64,000 nucleotides of DNA from Cryptomeria japonica. Its lineage: Eukaryota > Streptophyta > Pinopsida > Cupressales > Cupressaceae. The notes beneath the pieces were generated by a model that worked only from the letters and a program-made list of their open reading frames with translations, did no database searches and was not told the origin of the DNA. A program made the position numbers and the translations under genes. Shown in pieces: positions 11,030-23,967 of this stretch (its first letter is position 1; the number at the start of each line of letters is the position of its first letter). Location of the stretch: the NCBI RefSeq assembly GCF_030272615.1, contig NC_081414.1:339988502-340052501 (forward strand). The letters are read 5' to 3'.

Positions 11030-12227
11030 TGTTAGACAACTCAAATAACCAGAGGACAAATGAGGGAGCGGGGGTGAATCAGTTGTCACCAAATTATAGA
11101 ACTTTAAGCATTTAAATCCTTATTACCGGAACACATAAACTCAATACCAGAATGCATAAACCAAATACCGAAATAACTAATATAACAATTAACAATAAAC
11201 ATAAATCATAGAACAATTACCATCTATCTAGAACACATGACACCAATATTTTTACTTGGAAAACCTGGTAAATGGAAAAACCATGGTGGGAAGCCTACCC
11301 ATAGTCAAATAATACTTCTATAGTAAGTATGTGATTACAATAATGAGGGGCCTACACATGTAGGAAGGCCAATAGCCTAGAGTGCACTGCTCATCACAAA
11401 AGGAGCCTCACTGACTACAAAATAAATCCAAACTAGAATCCGAAATAAAAATTAAATTGAAAAGATAACATCTCCTATGCCTGAGTACAATTCTGATTAA
11501 AATCAATACTGGAGGCCTTAAGTCTCTTCCACAAACCCAATTCGATCACCTATGATCGACCAAAACCTCTACATATGATTACAACAGTATTCACACACAA
11601 ATAATCTATATCCCATACCATACATACATGATCTACAAAGAGATATTACATCATATATATACCAACCCAGGACCTAAACAATTAGATCGGCCACCTAAAA
11701 GATAATACAATAAGTTCATAACATAAACCCACAACAATTAAATCCAACTGGTAACGTATTAGAAACATCCTCTAACACATTACATAAACTGATCCATAAC
11801 CTAGATAACACCAAACCCAAAATAGGTCTCCATAAACCAAATCCAACACCACCGATCAATAGGAACATGAACATGATAACCAACAACATCCTTTGAACCA
11901 TTTAGAAGTCACACCAACACCATTTATCACGTGCATCAAAAGATCTTCAACAAAGCTCTTCCGATAAAACCCTTACCGATGACCAAAAGGATTACTGGAG
12001 CAAATGATAGTGTCCGAGTCATCAAATCCCTAACCAACTGATCTTGATACACATCTGAATAGCATGAATGATAGATCCAAACCAATTCCACAAACCAAAG
12101 TATACCAAAACATATCGGATCAATATCATAATCCAACCACTCTACTTGAAACTGGTAAACAACCAAAACAGTCGGTATTTCCATCAATGACAAAACATCA
12201 ATGAAACACATAATCAATTCCTCCAAA
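11030..12227 (-). repeat. Element F 5' LTR
   Basis: The inner end is TGTTAGACAAC on the + strand (LTR ending CTAACA on the minus strand), next to the primer site. The R-U5 signature shared by the copia LTRs here, GGTTTTTCCATTTACCAGGT on the minus strand, lies near 11270. The outer end is placed near 12227 from similarity to LTR A, which carries the CATTGATGT box at the same distance; the expected terminal TG is not visible, so this end is uncertain by several bases. The sequence stretches for about 1.2 kb without genes. Confidence 0.75.
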
Positions 12228-12228
12228 T

Positions 12229-13482
12229 TTCCAATAGATTATAATATCTTGTGCAAATTTGCAACTTTAGTAGAAGGATGAGAATTCCCCTTGCTATCCA
12301 TCATTTGGTAATTTGTGCTTGAAGAAGAGGGTGCCTGTATATTTTTTCTCTAGATGAATTGAGTGTTGTTATTTTTCTTCCAAGCAGTACACTTGTGACC
12401 CACCTAACCATAATCATTATAGATAATCAAGGAAAATTATTATTCAATATCTTGAACCCATTTACCATCCTTAGAAGAGAGGGTAAAATGAGAAGGGAGA
12501 ACCTTGCCCTATTCCACTAGTACATAGAATCTTGCATACACTAAACACTTCATGAATCTAGTGATAGGGTCCAAAGGAACTAGCAATGAACATTAGAAAC
12601 TTTTCAGTCAAAAATTCTAAGGGTAGACCTGAAACTAGGGGACCACTCAAACAAACAAAAGCCATTTAAGCTTAAGAATCGAGGTCACTCACTAAGGAGA
12701 CTAACAAACGCCAACATTAGAAAAAGAAAATAAAAAATAATAACCCATCATAGTTGCTACCTCAACTTGACCTTTAAACTTTCAAACTCATGAGGCACAT
12801 CTTCTAACATTGTCAATATGAGGGTTATTGCCACAAAATCCGCCAATGAGAGAACTATCAAGCCAATCCAAAGAATCAACAATAAACGAGTCATAAATTC
12901 CCACAGAAATCTCCTAACCATGGAGAATTTTTTTTATATATATGGAGTAGCCAAAGGAGACATGACACACGTGATGGGCTCCTCCTACACAGAGATTGTA
13001 GGTAGGGTTGAAACCCCAGGAGCTTCTAAACCCACATTCAAATCCATACTATTTAAAATATCATTTAGCTGAGAACCAACCTTTTTACCACCAAGATTCC
13101 CAATAGAAACTACATCTAGATCTATCCTAAAACCATTCTGGTGAGAGTCAACATCTTCCCCACAAGGATTCTTAGGGGATCTAGGATTTCTAGAGTTAGA
13201 AGAGACATGAGCTTCTTCAATGAAGAAGCCACACTTAAGGGTATTAGCAGTATTGACCTGTAGAAAATAATAACCAGCAACTATTTGATCCACATGAGTC
13301 ACATCTAGAGGGGAAAAAAGAAAACCCCTTTGTAAGACAAGAATACAGGGCATAGTGGGGGGGGAGGAGCTATAGGGTCCACACCAACACTAGTCCACTA
13401 AGCCTCTAAACCGTCCACATCATCCAACACATCCTCAATGCAAAAATTGTCCTTACATCACTAGTCTAGAGTTCCATTAGAG
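12229..13482 (-). pseudogene. LINE (L1-type) ORF1-like pseudogene, main part
   Basis: On the minus strand, broken frames carry features of plant L1 ORF1 (DUF4283 with a zinc knuckle): VSGLPLEFLTEKFLMFIASS, then ARFYVLV, GKWVQDIE and a degenerate knuckle near 12400 (YNDYG..GHKCTAW). An upstream frame at 13353-12985 and an acidic piece (FCIEDVLDDVDGLEA) near 13410 belong to the N-terminal side. Stops and frameshifts are frequent. Its 5' continuation lies 38 kb away at 51919-52130, because element D inserted between them with a CCTAG duplication. At 12229 it is cut by element F. No ORF2 (endonuclease/RT) was found. Confidence 0.55.
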
Positions 13483-13487
13483 CCTAG

Positions 13488-14828
13488 TGTAGGAGCACCC
13501 AAAGACACAAATGAAGACTCAAATAAAACCTAAAAGAGCCTAATATCACCCATGAGGTGATAATGATCATATGTAATAGGTTGATAGGTTTGTGAGTCAA
13601 TAAGACCCAATTTATAAGGCATTGTCATGGTTGCATTTTATAAGTCACCATGGACACATGACCATGTGGGTTAGAAGGAGTCTAGGCATGAGTCAGGAAA
13701 ATAAATATTGATCTTAGAAACATCAAACCAATCCTTGGAATAGGTCGAATACACCTTGAAGTTGTCAAATTTGAAAAATGCAAGTTGACAGCTTCTTGTT
13801 GTCATTGCAAAATGTTGTAAAAAGGGATAACTAATCCTCCAACGGTTCCAAAGTTTGAAAAGTGGTTGGAGACTATTAGGGGTGATATATTATGCCCACT
13901 TGAATTGATTCCAGGTTTTTGTTGGAGTTGTTGTTGAAGTTGTTGAAATTGATGATGTTTTGGAGTTTTTTGAAATTCTGCATTTTTTGTTGTTCATTTA
14001 TGAGTAGTATGGATTGGTGGATGCCTAAAACCAATTGGATGAATTAGGGAAACCTCTTAAATTTAATTTTGAATCAAGTTTTGAGGTCTTGTAACAATCG
14101 GATTGTAGGGATCTATCAAAAGCTAACTAGACTGGTGACAAACCCTACCAACACCTAGGGTTTCACTGTAAAGATGCTCTTAATCTGACATTTTCACCTG
14201 AGGACCAAACAACCCATGGGAAAATGTTAGAAGGTCCATTGTATCATAATATTTTGGTTTTGGTTTGCAAGGAGACTCCAAGCCCGAAGAGATTAAATTG
14301 ACTCTAGGCAGGCATCTCTATGTGACCGCCTAAACTGTATAAGTGGAAATCACTTGCAGTAGAAAAAGAAAATGATATCAAACCTTGAAACCTTGGATTT
14401 TTTGGTTTGACACCTTACACTACCTTTTAGAAGTGTTATTTTAGTCAGGGGACTAATAGAAGGGATACTTTCTTTGTAAATTAAGCCTAATTGGCTTAAT
14501 TAGGTCTAAAAGAACAGTAAGGATATAGACCTTTCAACTTGTGGTTAGAGTCTAAGCCTTTGGGGAATTGTGTAACTTGATATAGGGTATCTAAACTTGC
14601 CCTTAGTTTTCCTTGTCCTTTGGAATTTTTTTAAGTTGGGTTGGGAGAACTCAACCGATAGGGCTACTAGACAATAGGACAATTGTGAGACAAGTATCCC
14701 TAACACATCTGATAGCCAAGTCTTATGGGTGTTTTGTGTTTTTTGGACCACCAATAGACAAAATCCAATAGGTTTCCATCCCACTGGTACTGGAAGATTG
14801 TCTTCCATTCACACAAGGGTAGAGTCTT
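13488..14828 (+). repeat. Element D 5' LTR, interrupted
   Basis: Starts TGTAGGAGCACCCAAAGAC and matches 40583-41571 and 50390-51755 along its length. It stops at GGGTAGAGTCTT, where element B begins; the complete copy runs about 155 bp further. The preceding CCTAG equals the bases after the far LTR at 51914. It contains no gene. Confidence 0.85.
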
Positions 14829-15706
14829 TATTGGAATACAATGAATTCAAGAACATTAGGGGGGGGGAATCAATGTTCGACTAGTAACACAAAATTTTAA
14901 CATTTTATAACATACACATATAAATTGGTAAATGAAGAAACATATAACATGAAGTAAATAAACCAGCCACATCAATAAACACCATAAAACACATAATTTA
15001 TACGTGGAAAACCTCAAAGAGGAAAAACCACGGTGGGATTTGTGACCCACAATATCAATTCACTGGCCATATGAAATATATTGCATAGCATGGGAGCCTA
15101 CACATGCAAGAAGGCACACTGCCTAGAGCATACTACTCAACACAAAAGAGTCTCACTAACTACAAGCTTCTGCTGAGATAAAACAGTATTGGCAAACCCA
15201 CAAAATGCATATGCAATGCTAGAAAGAGTTCTAGTTAAAGCTTTGTTCTATAGCGATTCATAAACCCTGAACCCTGCTACCGGTATCTCCTTTCCTAAAA
15301 GAATTATTTACAAACCATCTACTGATCATAGTATGATATTGCATTCACATACAAATGACCTACATACATGTCCTTCGCATTACACAGTTCTTCTTCCTTG
15401 TCATGTTACAAAATGAACTAGTAGACTGACTTATAAACCTTTTACAAATAATATGCCTTATGTTAGTTGATAATATAAAAGATATTCAATGTAGGCCCTA
15501 CACAATAATTACAAAAGCTTTCGGATCCTAGACTAATGTCTGCTTCACTGAAGTGCTGGATACCGATGCCAGTGCCGATGATGACCCTGAATGCTCCAAT
15601 GTCGGTATCTGCTGTTGTATGCCTCCAAATGCTAAAATATGCCTTCAATAGAATCTTGTTGCCATCAATGACAACATATTAATATAATGAGTGTCAATTG
15701 CCAATA
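14829..15706 (-). repeat. Element B 3' LTR (878 bp)
   Basis: Matches the 5' LTR at 28888-29452 from end to break, for example GGAATACAATGAATTCAAGA against GGAATACAATGAATCCAAGA. Both outer dinucleotides are mutated (TA for TG at 14829, TA for CA at 15706). The R-U5 motif GGTTTTTCCTCTTTGAGG lies near 15015-15040 on the minus strand. It carries the near-palindromic box CCATCAATGACAAC at about 15662 that pairs with a box beside the polypurine tract. Confidence 0.85.
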
Positions 15707-15720
15707 ATCTCCCCCTTTGG
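15707..15720 (-). promoter_or_regulatory. Element B polypurine tract
   Basis: Minus-strand CCAAAGGGGGAGAT lies directly before the 3' LTR. This is the expected plus-strand primer of reverse transcription. The same tract, with the same spacing, precedes LTR A. Confidence 0.9.
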
Positions 15721-16040
15721 CATTGATGACAACACTCATGTGAAAAATGGATTCCCTACCAGTTCAACTAAAAGATGCTCCCCCTAAGTTGATTGACTCT
15801 ATCAATAACATACTCTATCTGATATCCTCTCCCTAGGATTATATATATACATATTTTCACATACATATACTCCCCCTTTGGCATCAATGCCAAAGATCGG
15901 TGAAAGAATTGAAAGAAAAATTACATATTATTTTACTGGAGCTTGACTAATCTCAAAATTTTTGGGTAACCTTTCTCTAGAAACTTTACATAGGTATCCC
16001 AACTGGTTTTGAATGTTTCAGATATGGATACAAGTCCACT

Positions 16041-17186
16041 CTATAAATGTGCAAGTATTTCTTTCTCAGTGACTTCTGTCGGCGTGGGCTTCGCAAGCAT
16101 ATCCATACATTCCCTCTTATGTACACCAAGTGAATCCAATCTTGGACTCACCAAACCTCTGAGACTCCTTGCTCTCCGAATGATCTTGTCTCTTTCCTTT
16201 TCAAAAGAAAAAACTTGGTTCTCCAAAGTCAAAATTTATCCATCAATGGAAGTTGTAAGTGAAGTTAGTCCATCAAAAGAATTAGCAATATTAGCAATTT
16301 TTTCATGTAATTCTTTTAACCTCTAATCTACATTTGTTGTAAGAATCTCTACATTAAAACAGACCCTGTAAATGTTAGTACACTGTTTCAAATAATTTTC
16401 AATGAGTATAATTTTTTCTTCAACCTTCTTCTTCTCTGTCTCAATGATTTGGTCAAAAGTGGCTTTCTTGGCTAGAGTAAATCTTTCAAGTGCTTTCTTG
16501 TCAGAAATATGCTGCAATGATTGAAAGTTTTTAGATATTTGCTTTGTCAATGTCTTAAGCTTATCGAAAGGGCTTGATTCATTTTCAATCATACAAACAG
16601 GAATCAATCTATACAAAATTGTTATTGATTGATCTATTATTCCTTTGCCTGCAAATCCTTCCTTCATTAGCTTTTGAGTAGCCATCATCATTAGCTCTGT
16701 GGGACTCATCTCTATGATTGATTTCTTCTCAACTTGAGAAGTGTCTATTGCCAAAATTTTTGTAGGGGAATCAATTACCAATATAGTTTCCTTTTTCTTT
16801 AGGAAGAAATCCATTTGCTTTTCTTCCTTATCCTATCCCGATGTATCTCTTTTCTCATCCTATTTTACACTGGTGGCTTCGCCACTTGGTGCAGTATCTA
16901 CTACTGCTAGTGGAGTATTATCCATAACATTATCTTTAACCTCTACAAATGTAGTCTCTGCCGATTTATTCTGTACACTCTCATCAGTTTTAGGACTATC
17001 TGTCAATTCATTCAAAATTTGATCTGAACTTCCCAAAATTCCTATCCCTTTAGATTTATCTGGAATGGTGGGAGAACTTGCCTTAGCAAATTCCTCTTGA
17101 GAAGTGAGAAAATTAGGATTCTTTTGGAAAAATTTATCCCAACCATCTCTGGCCTCATTTATTATCTCATTGACTCTACCCATCAT
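16041..17186 (-). pseudogene. Element B ORF3, Lys/Glu-rich protein of unknown function
   Basis: Three minus-strand pieces follow each other with only stops between: 17186-16860 (MMGRVNEIINEARDGWDKFF), 16814-16323 (MDFFLKKKETILVIDSPTKI, with later predicted coiled coil around FDQIIETEKKKVEEKIILIE) and 16232-16041 (MTLENQVFSFEKERDKIIRR). The product is hydrophilic, with alternating acidic and basic stretches and no known motif. It lies between the nested copia and the polypurine tract, so it is the 3' part of the B coding region; before the nested insertion it may have been continuous with ORF2. I do not recognise it. Positions 15721-16040 and 17187-17252 show no separate gene. Confidence 0.5.
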
Positions 17187-17252
17187 TAGGCCTATTTGTT
17201 AGGTTTTGATGCTAAAGATTGTTCTATTTGCAACATCTATACACCTTTTCAT

Positions 17253-18360
17253 TGTTAGGACCCAGAGGCAAATGAGAGGGGGGGGTGTGAATCAATTGTC
17301 AATTAGCTTAAACCCAAATCTAACTTAATCAAACTTGATACTTAATACCGGTAAACCAAACTTAATGCCGATAGATAGATTAACCGTTAATATTAATACT
17401 GGTGAAGCTTAATGCATGGAACAGAAAGAGAAACAACATCCACAACACATAATACAAAGATTTTTATGTGGAAACCCTGTAAGAGGAAAAACCACGGTGG
17501 GAAACCTTACCCACAATCAGATGATGCTACTGCAGATAGTATGTGTATACAAATTGGGTTTGCACATGCAGAAAGGCCAACCGCCTAGAGCTCACTGCTC
17601 AATCATAAAATAGGAGTCACACTGACTACAATTGGATGATTAAATCCAATGATAATGTACTGCTCAAAGTAGCATCTACAATGTTGGATTTAGTGTCGGT
17701 TAAGCTCTGATAATCACCTTCAAACCTTCTTTGAACCTTCTCTATGGTCTTCTCATATGATCTTCAATATTCGCACATACCATGTTACAATACCATAACC
17801 ATATACTACCTCTATATTCTATATCTTCCTTACACCATCTCACAAATGAGGTCTTACATATATACCAAAACCTAAGACCAAATGTGTAGGTTGGCTAATA
17901 AAGAATATTATAATTAAATCAATTATAGATAAGTCAAGATGCAATGCATCATGTTGTTTTAATACAATTACAACAATATCCAATTAATTAAATCACCTCC
18001 ATAACATGTCGTGCTGATCTAGAATAGATAATGCATGTCGGTCCATAACCTAGACCAATTTGTCGGTAACAACAAATATGTCAACCCAATTAGACCAATA
18101 ACCAAACTACCAAAACCAAGTGTCCAAACCATGTCTTCAACATAACCAAGTGATCTCCAAATGATAACAAGTCATCCTCAGTGCTCGTGAACAATATAAC
18201 CTATTGGTGAGTGGTATACCAGTGATTGTGCATAAGTCAGTGAACTTGTCGGTGGACATAATGTGTCGGTTCAACATAACCAAAGATCTCCAAAAGGATA
18301 AGTGTTGATAAGTGTTGAAATCAATGAAAAAAACAATGCAACACATCCATAATACCAACA
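17253..18360 (-). repeat. Element A distal LTR (1108 bp)
   Basis: Starts TGTTAGGACCCAGAGGC and ends ATCCATAATACCAACA on the + strand. It has the same length as 22860-23967 and differs by roughly one base in ten by eye. It contains the R-U5 motif GTTTTTCCTCTTACAGGG on the minus strand near 17475 and no gene. Confidence 0.92.
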
Positions 18361-18375
18361 ATCTCCCCTTTTGGC
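18361..18375 (-). promoter_or_regulatory. Element A1 polypurine tract
   Basis: Minus-strand GCCAAAAGGGGAGAT directly precedes the LTR. Confidence 0.9.
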
Positions 18376-18789
18376 AATGATGGCAACACAAGATGAAATC
18401 CATCTAAGTGCCAAAACAAAATGCCAAAAACTAAAAACCAACAATCTCCAGAATAGATCAATATCAGAAATCAAAATACAAATGCAAAGAGTATATATCA
18501 CTCCCCCAATAAGTAATCTCTCCCCAAAGGATATTGTATGTTTTTCCATAGATATCTCTCCCCCTTTGACATCAAATGCCAAAGCAATACAAATACCAGA
18601 TACAACCAATTCATAGAACCAATTACAATAACCAATTGTTATATCCAACTACTCCCCCTGAGAAGTAGCTCTCCTTCATGAAAGCGGGAAAAAAGTTTCT
18701 CTGTTAATTCTGTCGGTTTGATGTCAATCATCAACTGTCTAAGTCTCTACCAGTGAGGGTATAACCCCAAGCTGCTCTCTAAGATATTC

Positions 18790-20394
18790 AAAAGTTTCCT
18801 TAGGAAAAGGCTTAGTAAAGATATCTACAATCTGCTCTTTAGTATTCACATAAACCAATCTCACTTCGTTTGCTTCAACATTCTCTTTCAAAAAATTATA
18901 TTTGATAGAAACATGTTTAGTTTTAGAGTGAAATACTAAATTCTTAGATATATCAATTGCTATTGAATTATCATAATAAATGATTATAGGTTCTTTTCAT
19001 TTTACCTTTATGTCCTTCAACATTTTCTTAATCCATAATACCTAACTACAATTAGTTGCTGCTGCAACATATTCTGGTTCTGCTATTGATAATGATGTAC
19101 AACTCTATTTCTTGCACAACCATGAAATCAATCTGTCACCAAGAAAGAATGCTCTGCCGATGGTGCTCTTTCTGTCATCTACATCTCCTACCCAATTTGC
19201 ATCGGTGTATGCACATAAATCAAAATTTTCATCTTTAGGATACCATAAACCAAGATTTGTTGTGCCTTTTAGATACCAGAAAATCCTTTTCATTGCTAAT
19301 TCAAGATTTTCTCTAGGATTACTCTGAAATCTTGAAACAATACACACTGCATTCATTATATCAGGTCTTGTTTGTGTCAAATACAGTAAAACTCCAATCA
19401 TATATTTGTATCTTGCTAGATTAAAAGGAGTTGAATCATCCTTTAATGACAATTTATCAGTTGTAGTAATAGGAGTACTTACCGGTTTAGAGTTTTCCAT
19501 ACCAAACTTCTTCTGTAGTTCCTTCAAGTACTTTGTTTGACATATGAATATACCTTTATGAGCCTGTGAAATCTACAATCCTAAAAATAATTTTATCTCC
19601 CCAATCATAGACATTTCAAATTCTTCTTGCATTTTATTAGCAAAGTCTTTACACAATCCATTTTCTCCTCCAAAAATGATGTCATCAACAAAAAATTCAA
19701 TAACCAAGATGTCTTCATTAGTCACTTTGAAATATAAGTTGTTGTCAGCATTACCTTTAGTGTAACCAAGCTTCAAAATATATTTGTCCAATCTAGCATA
19801 CCGAGCTCTAAGAGCTTGCTTCAATCCATATAAAGATTTCCTTAATCTGCAAACCATATCTTTATCATTTGTCAATGAAAATCCATCAGGTTGTTCAATG
19901 CAAACTTTTTCAAGATCACCATTCAGAAATGCACATTTTACATCTATTTGATATACTTTATAGTTCTTGTGTGCTGCAAATGCAAGAAATAATCTAATTG
20001 CCTCAATTCTAGTTACCGGTGTAAAGGTTTCATTGTAATCAATTCCCTCTTTCTGTGAATATCCTTTACACACCAATCCTGATTTGTTTCTGATTACCTT
20101 ACCATATTCATTAAGTTTATTTCTGAATACCCATTTAGTTCCAATTATATTTTTATCTTTAAGCTGAGGAACCAATGTCCATGTATTATTCTTTTCAATT
20201 TGTTCTAATTCATCTTTCATAGCTTTAATCCAATGTTTATCTTCACATGCCTCAATAACAGATGCTGGTTCAATTTGAGAAATTAAACATACCTCTTCAT
20301 TTTCTAGTCTTCCTCTTGTCATAACTCCTTGATACTTATTCCCAATTATCTGACTTTCAAAGTGATTCAATCTTACATACCTGGGTGTGTTCAC
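18790..20394 (-). pseudogene. Element A1 reverse transcriptase and RNase H
   Basis: Frame 20394-19573 has the copia RT series: [78 protein letters not shown] and catalytic FFVDDIIFGGE. Frame 19527-19105 has PVSTPITTTDKLSL, YLTQTRPDIMNAV and CAYTDANWVGDVDDRKST, the start of copia RNase H. Further stop-laden RNase H sequence reaches about 18790, including the stretch that in A2 reads IIIYCDNSIAIDISKN. The VDDI catalytic pair is intact, but stops separate the blocks. A2 at 24400-25866 is a close relative. Confidence 0.9.
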
Positions 20395-20455
20395 TTGCTA
20401 TGGAATTCTTTGATGATGTCGGTGTGACTGGATCCACATTCTGTACTGGTGCACT

Positions 20456-21655
20456 CTATATAGGTTCATTTGTGATCATCTCAACTTCCGGTTTAGAATT
20501 CATAGGCCTTGAATTTCCTCTAAAGTGTTCATCTATTTTCACATTTTCACTCTCAATGATTTTCTGTAATCTTTTATTAAAATGTCTATATGCCTTGCCC
20601 TTAGATGAATAACCAAGAAATATTCCTTCATCACTTCTAGGATCAAATTTCCCAATATACTCATCTCTCCTAATGTAGCATTTTTTTCCAAATATTCTGA
20701 AGTATTTGAGTGTAGGAGTATTACCAAACCATAATTCATAAGGTGTCTTACCGGTTTCACCTTTGATGTGAAGTCTGTTAAAAGTGTAAACCATTGTATT
20801 CACTGCTTCTCTCTAGTACACATGAGGTAGATTTATTTATGATATCATGCTTCTAGTTGCATCGATAATAATTTTGTTCTTCCTTTCCACAACTCCATTT
20901 TGCTGAGGTGTCTGAGGTGCTGACAGTTGTCTTCTAATTCCATTTACTTCACAAAATGTATTAAACTCCTTAGATGTAAATTCACCTCCTTGATCTGATC
21001 TTAAACATTTGATTTTCTTACCGGTTTCATTCTCTACCATTGCCTTGAATAATTTGAATATTCTAAAAGCTTCTGATTTCTCCCTAAGAAAAGTAACCCA
21101 ACACATTCTAGAATAATCATCAATGATTAGCATAAAGTATCTATCTCCCTGTAGACTTCTTGTTCTTTCTAGACCACACAAGTCAGTATGAATAAATCAA
21201 GAACATTAATGGATTTCTCAGAAATACTCTTAAAAGTTGTACTAACTTGTTTTCCCATTTGACATTCCTTACATATCGGATTACGAGGTTTTACAATCTT
21301 AGGTAAATCCCTTACTGCCTTAGACGAACTGATCTTTATAATGCAATCAAAATTCACATGACAAAGTCTTTTATGCCATAACCAACTTTCATCAATATGT
21401 GCAATCAAGCATGTCTTTTCATTGTTATTCAAATGAAAGATATTACCTCTAGTCTGATTACCGGTTACAATCTCCAAACCAGTTCTATTTATGATTTTCT
21501 ATTTACCATTCTTGAATTGTAACTGAAATCCTTTTTCAACTAATTGACCAACACTCAAAAGATTATGCTTCAAACCTTCAACATAATAAATGTTGTTAGT
21601 ATTTTTCTTACCATCAAAAGATATAGTGCATTTTCCTCTAATCAAACAAGCTTTG
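20456..21655 (-). pseudogene. Element A1 integrase
   Basis: Pieces in order on the minus strand: VEGLKHNLLSVGQLVEKGFQ, the HHCC site (WHKRLCHVNFDC, CKECQMGKQ), then FMLIIDDYSRMCWVTFLREK, LRSDQGGEFTSKEFN and PQQNGVVERKNKI for the D,D,E core, then the C-terminal FGNTPTLKYFRIFGKKCYI. Several stops and frameshifts divide the frame. It joins the damaged protease upstream and RT downstream. Confidence 0.9.
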
Positions 21656-22108
21656 TCATCCCCAAATCTTGCTAGACCTCCATTCACCCTTTTCTTCAAT
21701 TTTGGCTGCCAGGGCCTGCTCTACCAATGGAACAATAGGTGCTAGTTGATATTCTTTTATTGCAAAAAAACCCCATCCATTGTCTACCATTTCTTCATCA
21801 GAAACATCAGTAACTCCTTCATCAACATAGTAACATGATTTGTTTGTATTCTTCTTAAATCTGTATCCCTGATATTCAGGGTTAGGCTTATATGTTCTTT
21901 TAGCCTCTTCTCTCAATCTTGCATGTCTATCAGGACATCTAGATGCCATATGACCAAGTTTATTGCAGTTAAAACATTTAAATAGTGCTTTACCTTCATA
22001 CCTACTTCCAATAGGACCTTCAAGAATTTTCTTTGCGAAGAGTGCTTCAAGTTCTTTCGGTTCTTCATTTTCCCTCCTGATATCTTCAAGTTCTCTTGCA
22101 TAAAGCAC
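21656..22108 (-). pseudogene. Element A1 zinc knuckle; protease active site deleted
   Basis: The CCHC knuckle CFNCNKLGHMASRCPDRHAR is intact. In element F the acidic linker is followed by EWVIDSGCSHHM, but here it reads EKGEW and then jumps to GGLARFGDDKACLIRGK. The DSG catalytic motif and about 20 following residues are gone. This deletion alone would have blocked Gag-Pol processing, so A1 could move only with a helper, or was already dead when the deletion arose. Confidence 0.85.
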
Positions 22109-22124
22109 TTTCCAATCATATTTA

Positions 22125-22802
22125 TTAGATGATGGTGATGATGATGATGATGATGCTTTTGAAGGCTAGATCTGTCTTAATTGTAGCGACACGACCAAAT
22201 TCCTCAAGCTCAAATGTTGAAAGTTTTCCAACCAAGGTATCTCTAGATACTGATGTATTAGGCATTGTTCTCAACTCATTAATAGCAATTACTTTCATTT
22301 TGTATGTTGGTGGCAATGCTCTCAAAACTTTAGAAACAATTTCATCTTCACTTAAGGAATTTCCACAACATTGTATTCCCAAAACAATTTCATTAACCCT
22401 TTCCATAAAAGAAAAAAATCTTTCATCTTCTTCCATTTTTCAGATTTTCATACCTGACCCAAAAGCATTCTAGTTTTTCTATTTTGATAGTGGTATCTCC
22501 TTCATTCAATGTCTCCAATTTATCCCAAATAGCTTAGCAGTAGATCGGTCTGATAATCCCATGATTTTCTGATCTGACAAGGCGCTCAAGAGTGCTTCTC
22601 TTGCTTTGCAATCATTCTCTTGATCCTTACCCAATGTTGGTGGATTAGGTTGATTCTATGTAGGACCAACATAGCCATTCTTTGTAACATCCCATATGTC
22701 TTTTCCAATGCAATTCAAATGTGTCTCCATTCTAATCTTCCATATACCATAGTTAGTTCCATCAAGTTTTAGAGTGTCCTTCCTAAAAAAGTTAGTTTCC
22801 AT
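22125..22802 (-). pseudogene. Element A1 gag
   Basis: The start codon at 22802 opens METNFFRKDTLKLDGTNYG, 43 bases past the primer site, at the same place as in element F. The copia gag signature LDGTNYGIWKIRMETHL follows. After stops, the later piece 22436-22125 has EIVSKVLRALPPTYKMKVIA and VGKLSTFELEEFGR. A GAT/ATC microsatellite at 22130-22155 encodes a run of Ile in this frame. Confidence 0.88.
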
Positions 22803-22845
22803 AGAATCTCCTCAAGTTGTTAAACTTCTGCAAAAAGAGGACTTA

Positions 22846-22857
22846 GCTCTAATACCG
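22846..22857 (-). promoter_or_regulatory. Element A1 primer binding site
   Basis: Minus-strand CGGTATTAGAGC matches 10 of 12 bases of the initiator-Met tRNA site, two bases from the LTR. Confidence 0.8.
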
Positions 22858-22859
22858 AT

Positions 22860-23967
22860 TGTTAGGACCCAGAGGCAACTAAGAGGGGAGGGGGGTGAAT
22901 CAGCTATCAATTAATTTTAACCCAAATATAACTTAATCAAACTTGATACTTAGTACTAGTAAACCAAACTCAATGCCGGTAGACAGATTAATAGTTAATA
23001 TCAATACCAGTCAATCTTAATGCATGAAACAGAAAAATAAACAACATCCACAACACAATACACAAATATTTGTACGTGGAAACTCTGTAAGGGGAAAAAC
23101 CATGGTGGGAAACCTTACTCACAATCAGATGATACTACTACATATAGTATGTGTATACAGATGGGGTCTGCACATGCAGAAAGGCCAACTGCCTAGAGAT
23201 CACTGCTCAATCACAAAATAGGAGTCACACTGACTACAATTGGATGATTAAATCCAATGATAATGTACTACTCAAAGAAACATCTCCAATGCTAGATTCA
23301 GTACCAGTTAAACTCTAATAATCACCTTCAAACCTTCCTTGAACCTTATCTATGGTCTTCTCATATGATCTTCAATATTCACACATACCATGTTACAATA
23401 CCATAACCATATATTGTCTCTCTATTCTATATCTTCCTTACATCATCTCACAAAGGAGATCTTACATATATACCAAAACCTAAGACAAAATGTGTAGGTC
23501 AGATAATAAAGAATATTATAATTAACTCAATTACAAATAAGTCAAGATGCGATGCATCATGTCGGCTTAATACAATTACAACAATATCCAATTAATTAAA
23601 TCATCTCCATAATGCGCCATGCTGATCTGGAATAGATAATGTATGTCAGTCCATAACCTAGACCAATTTGTCGGTAACAACAAATATGTCAACCCGATTA
23701 GACCAATAACCAAACTACCAAAACCAAGTGTCCAAACCATGTCTTCGACATAAAAAGTGATCTCCAGATGATAACAAGTCATCCTCAGTGCCTATGAGCA
23801 ATATAACCTACCGATGAGTGGTATATTAGTGACTGTGCATAAGTCACTGAACTTGCCAGTGAACATAATGTGTCGGTTCAACATAACCAAAGATCTCCAG
23901 AAGGATAAGTGTTGATAAGTGTTGACATCAATGAAAAAACCAATACAACATATCCATAATACCAACA
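22860..23967 (-). repeat. Element A middle LTR (1108 bp), shared by A1 and A2
   Basis: Starts TGTTAGGACCCAGAGGC and ends ATCCATAATACCAACA on the + strand. It has a primer site on its left and a polypurine tract on its right, so it is flanked by element A sequence on both sides. It is related to the solo LTR at 32688-33738. Confidence 0.92.

Larger units (their letters stand above)
7353..12227 (-). mobile_element. Ty1/copia LTR retrotransposon F, 3'-truncated
   Basis: Read on the minus strand, the order is LTR (12227-11030), primer site, gag, zinc knuckle, protease, integrase, reverse transcriptase. The gag-PR-IN-RT order defines Ty1/copia. The element stops abruptly at 7353 inside the region after RT, with no RNase H end, polypurine tract or 3' LTR. 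Its left neighbour is the gag-like element and its right neighbour is a LINE ORF1-like pseudogene, so its two flanks are different DNA and no target-site duplication can be tested. A deletion that removed the 3' part and some host DNA is the simplest reading. Confidence 0.85.

Noticed and set aside
17253-23967. A single ordinary copia insertion with paired LTRs and matching duplication
   Set aside because: The right LTR is followed by a polypurine tract of another A copy, not by a TTCAT duplication, so the structure is tandem.
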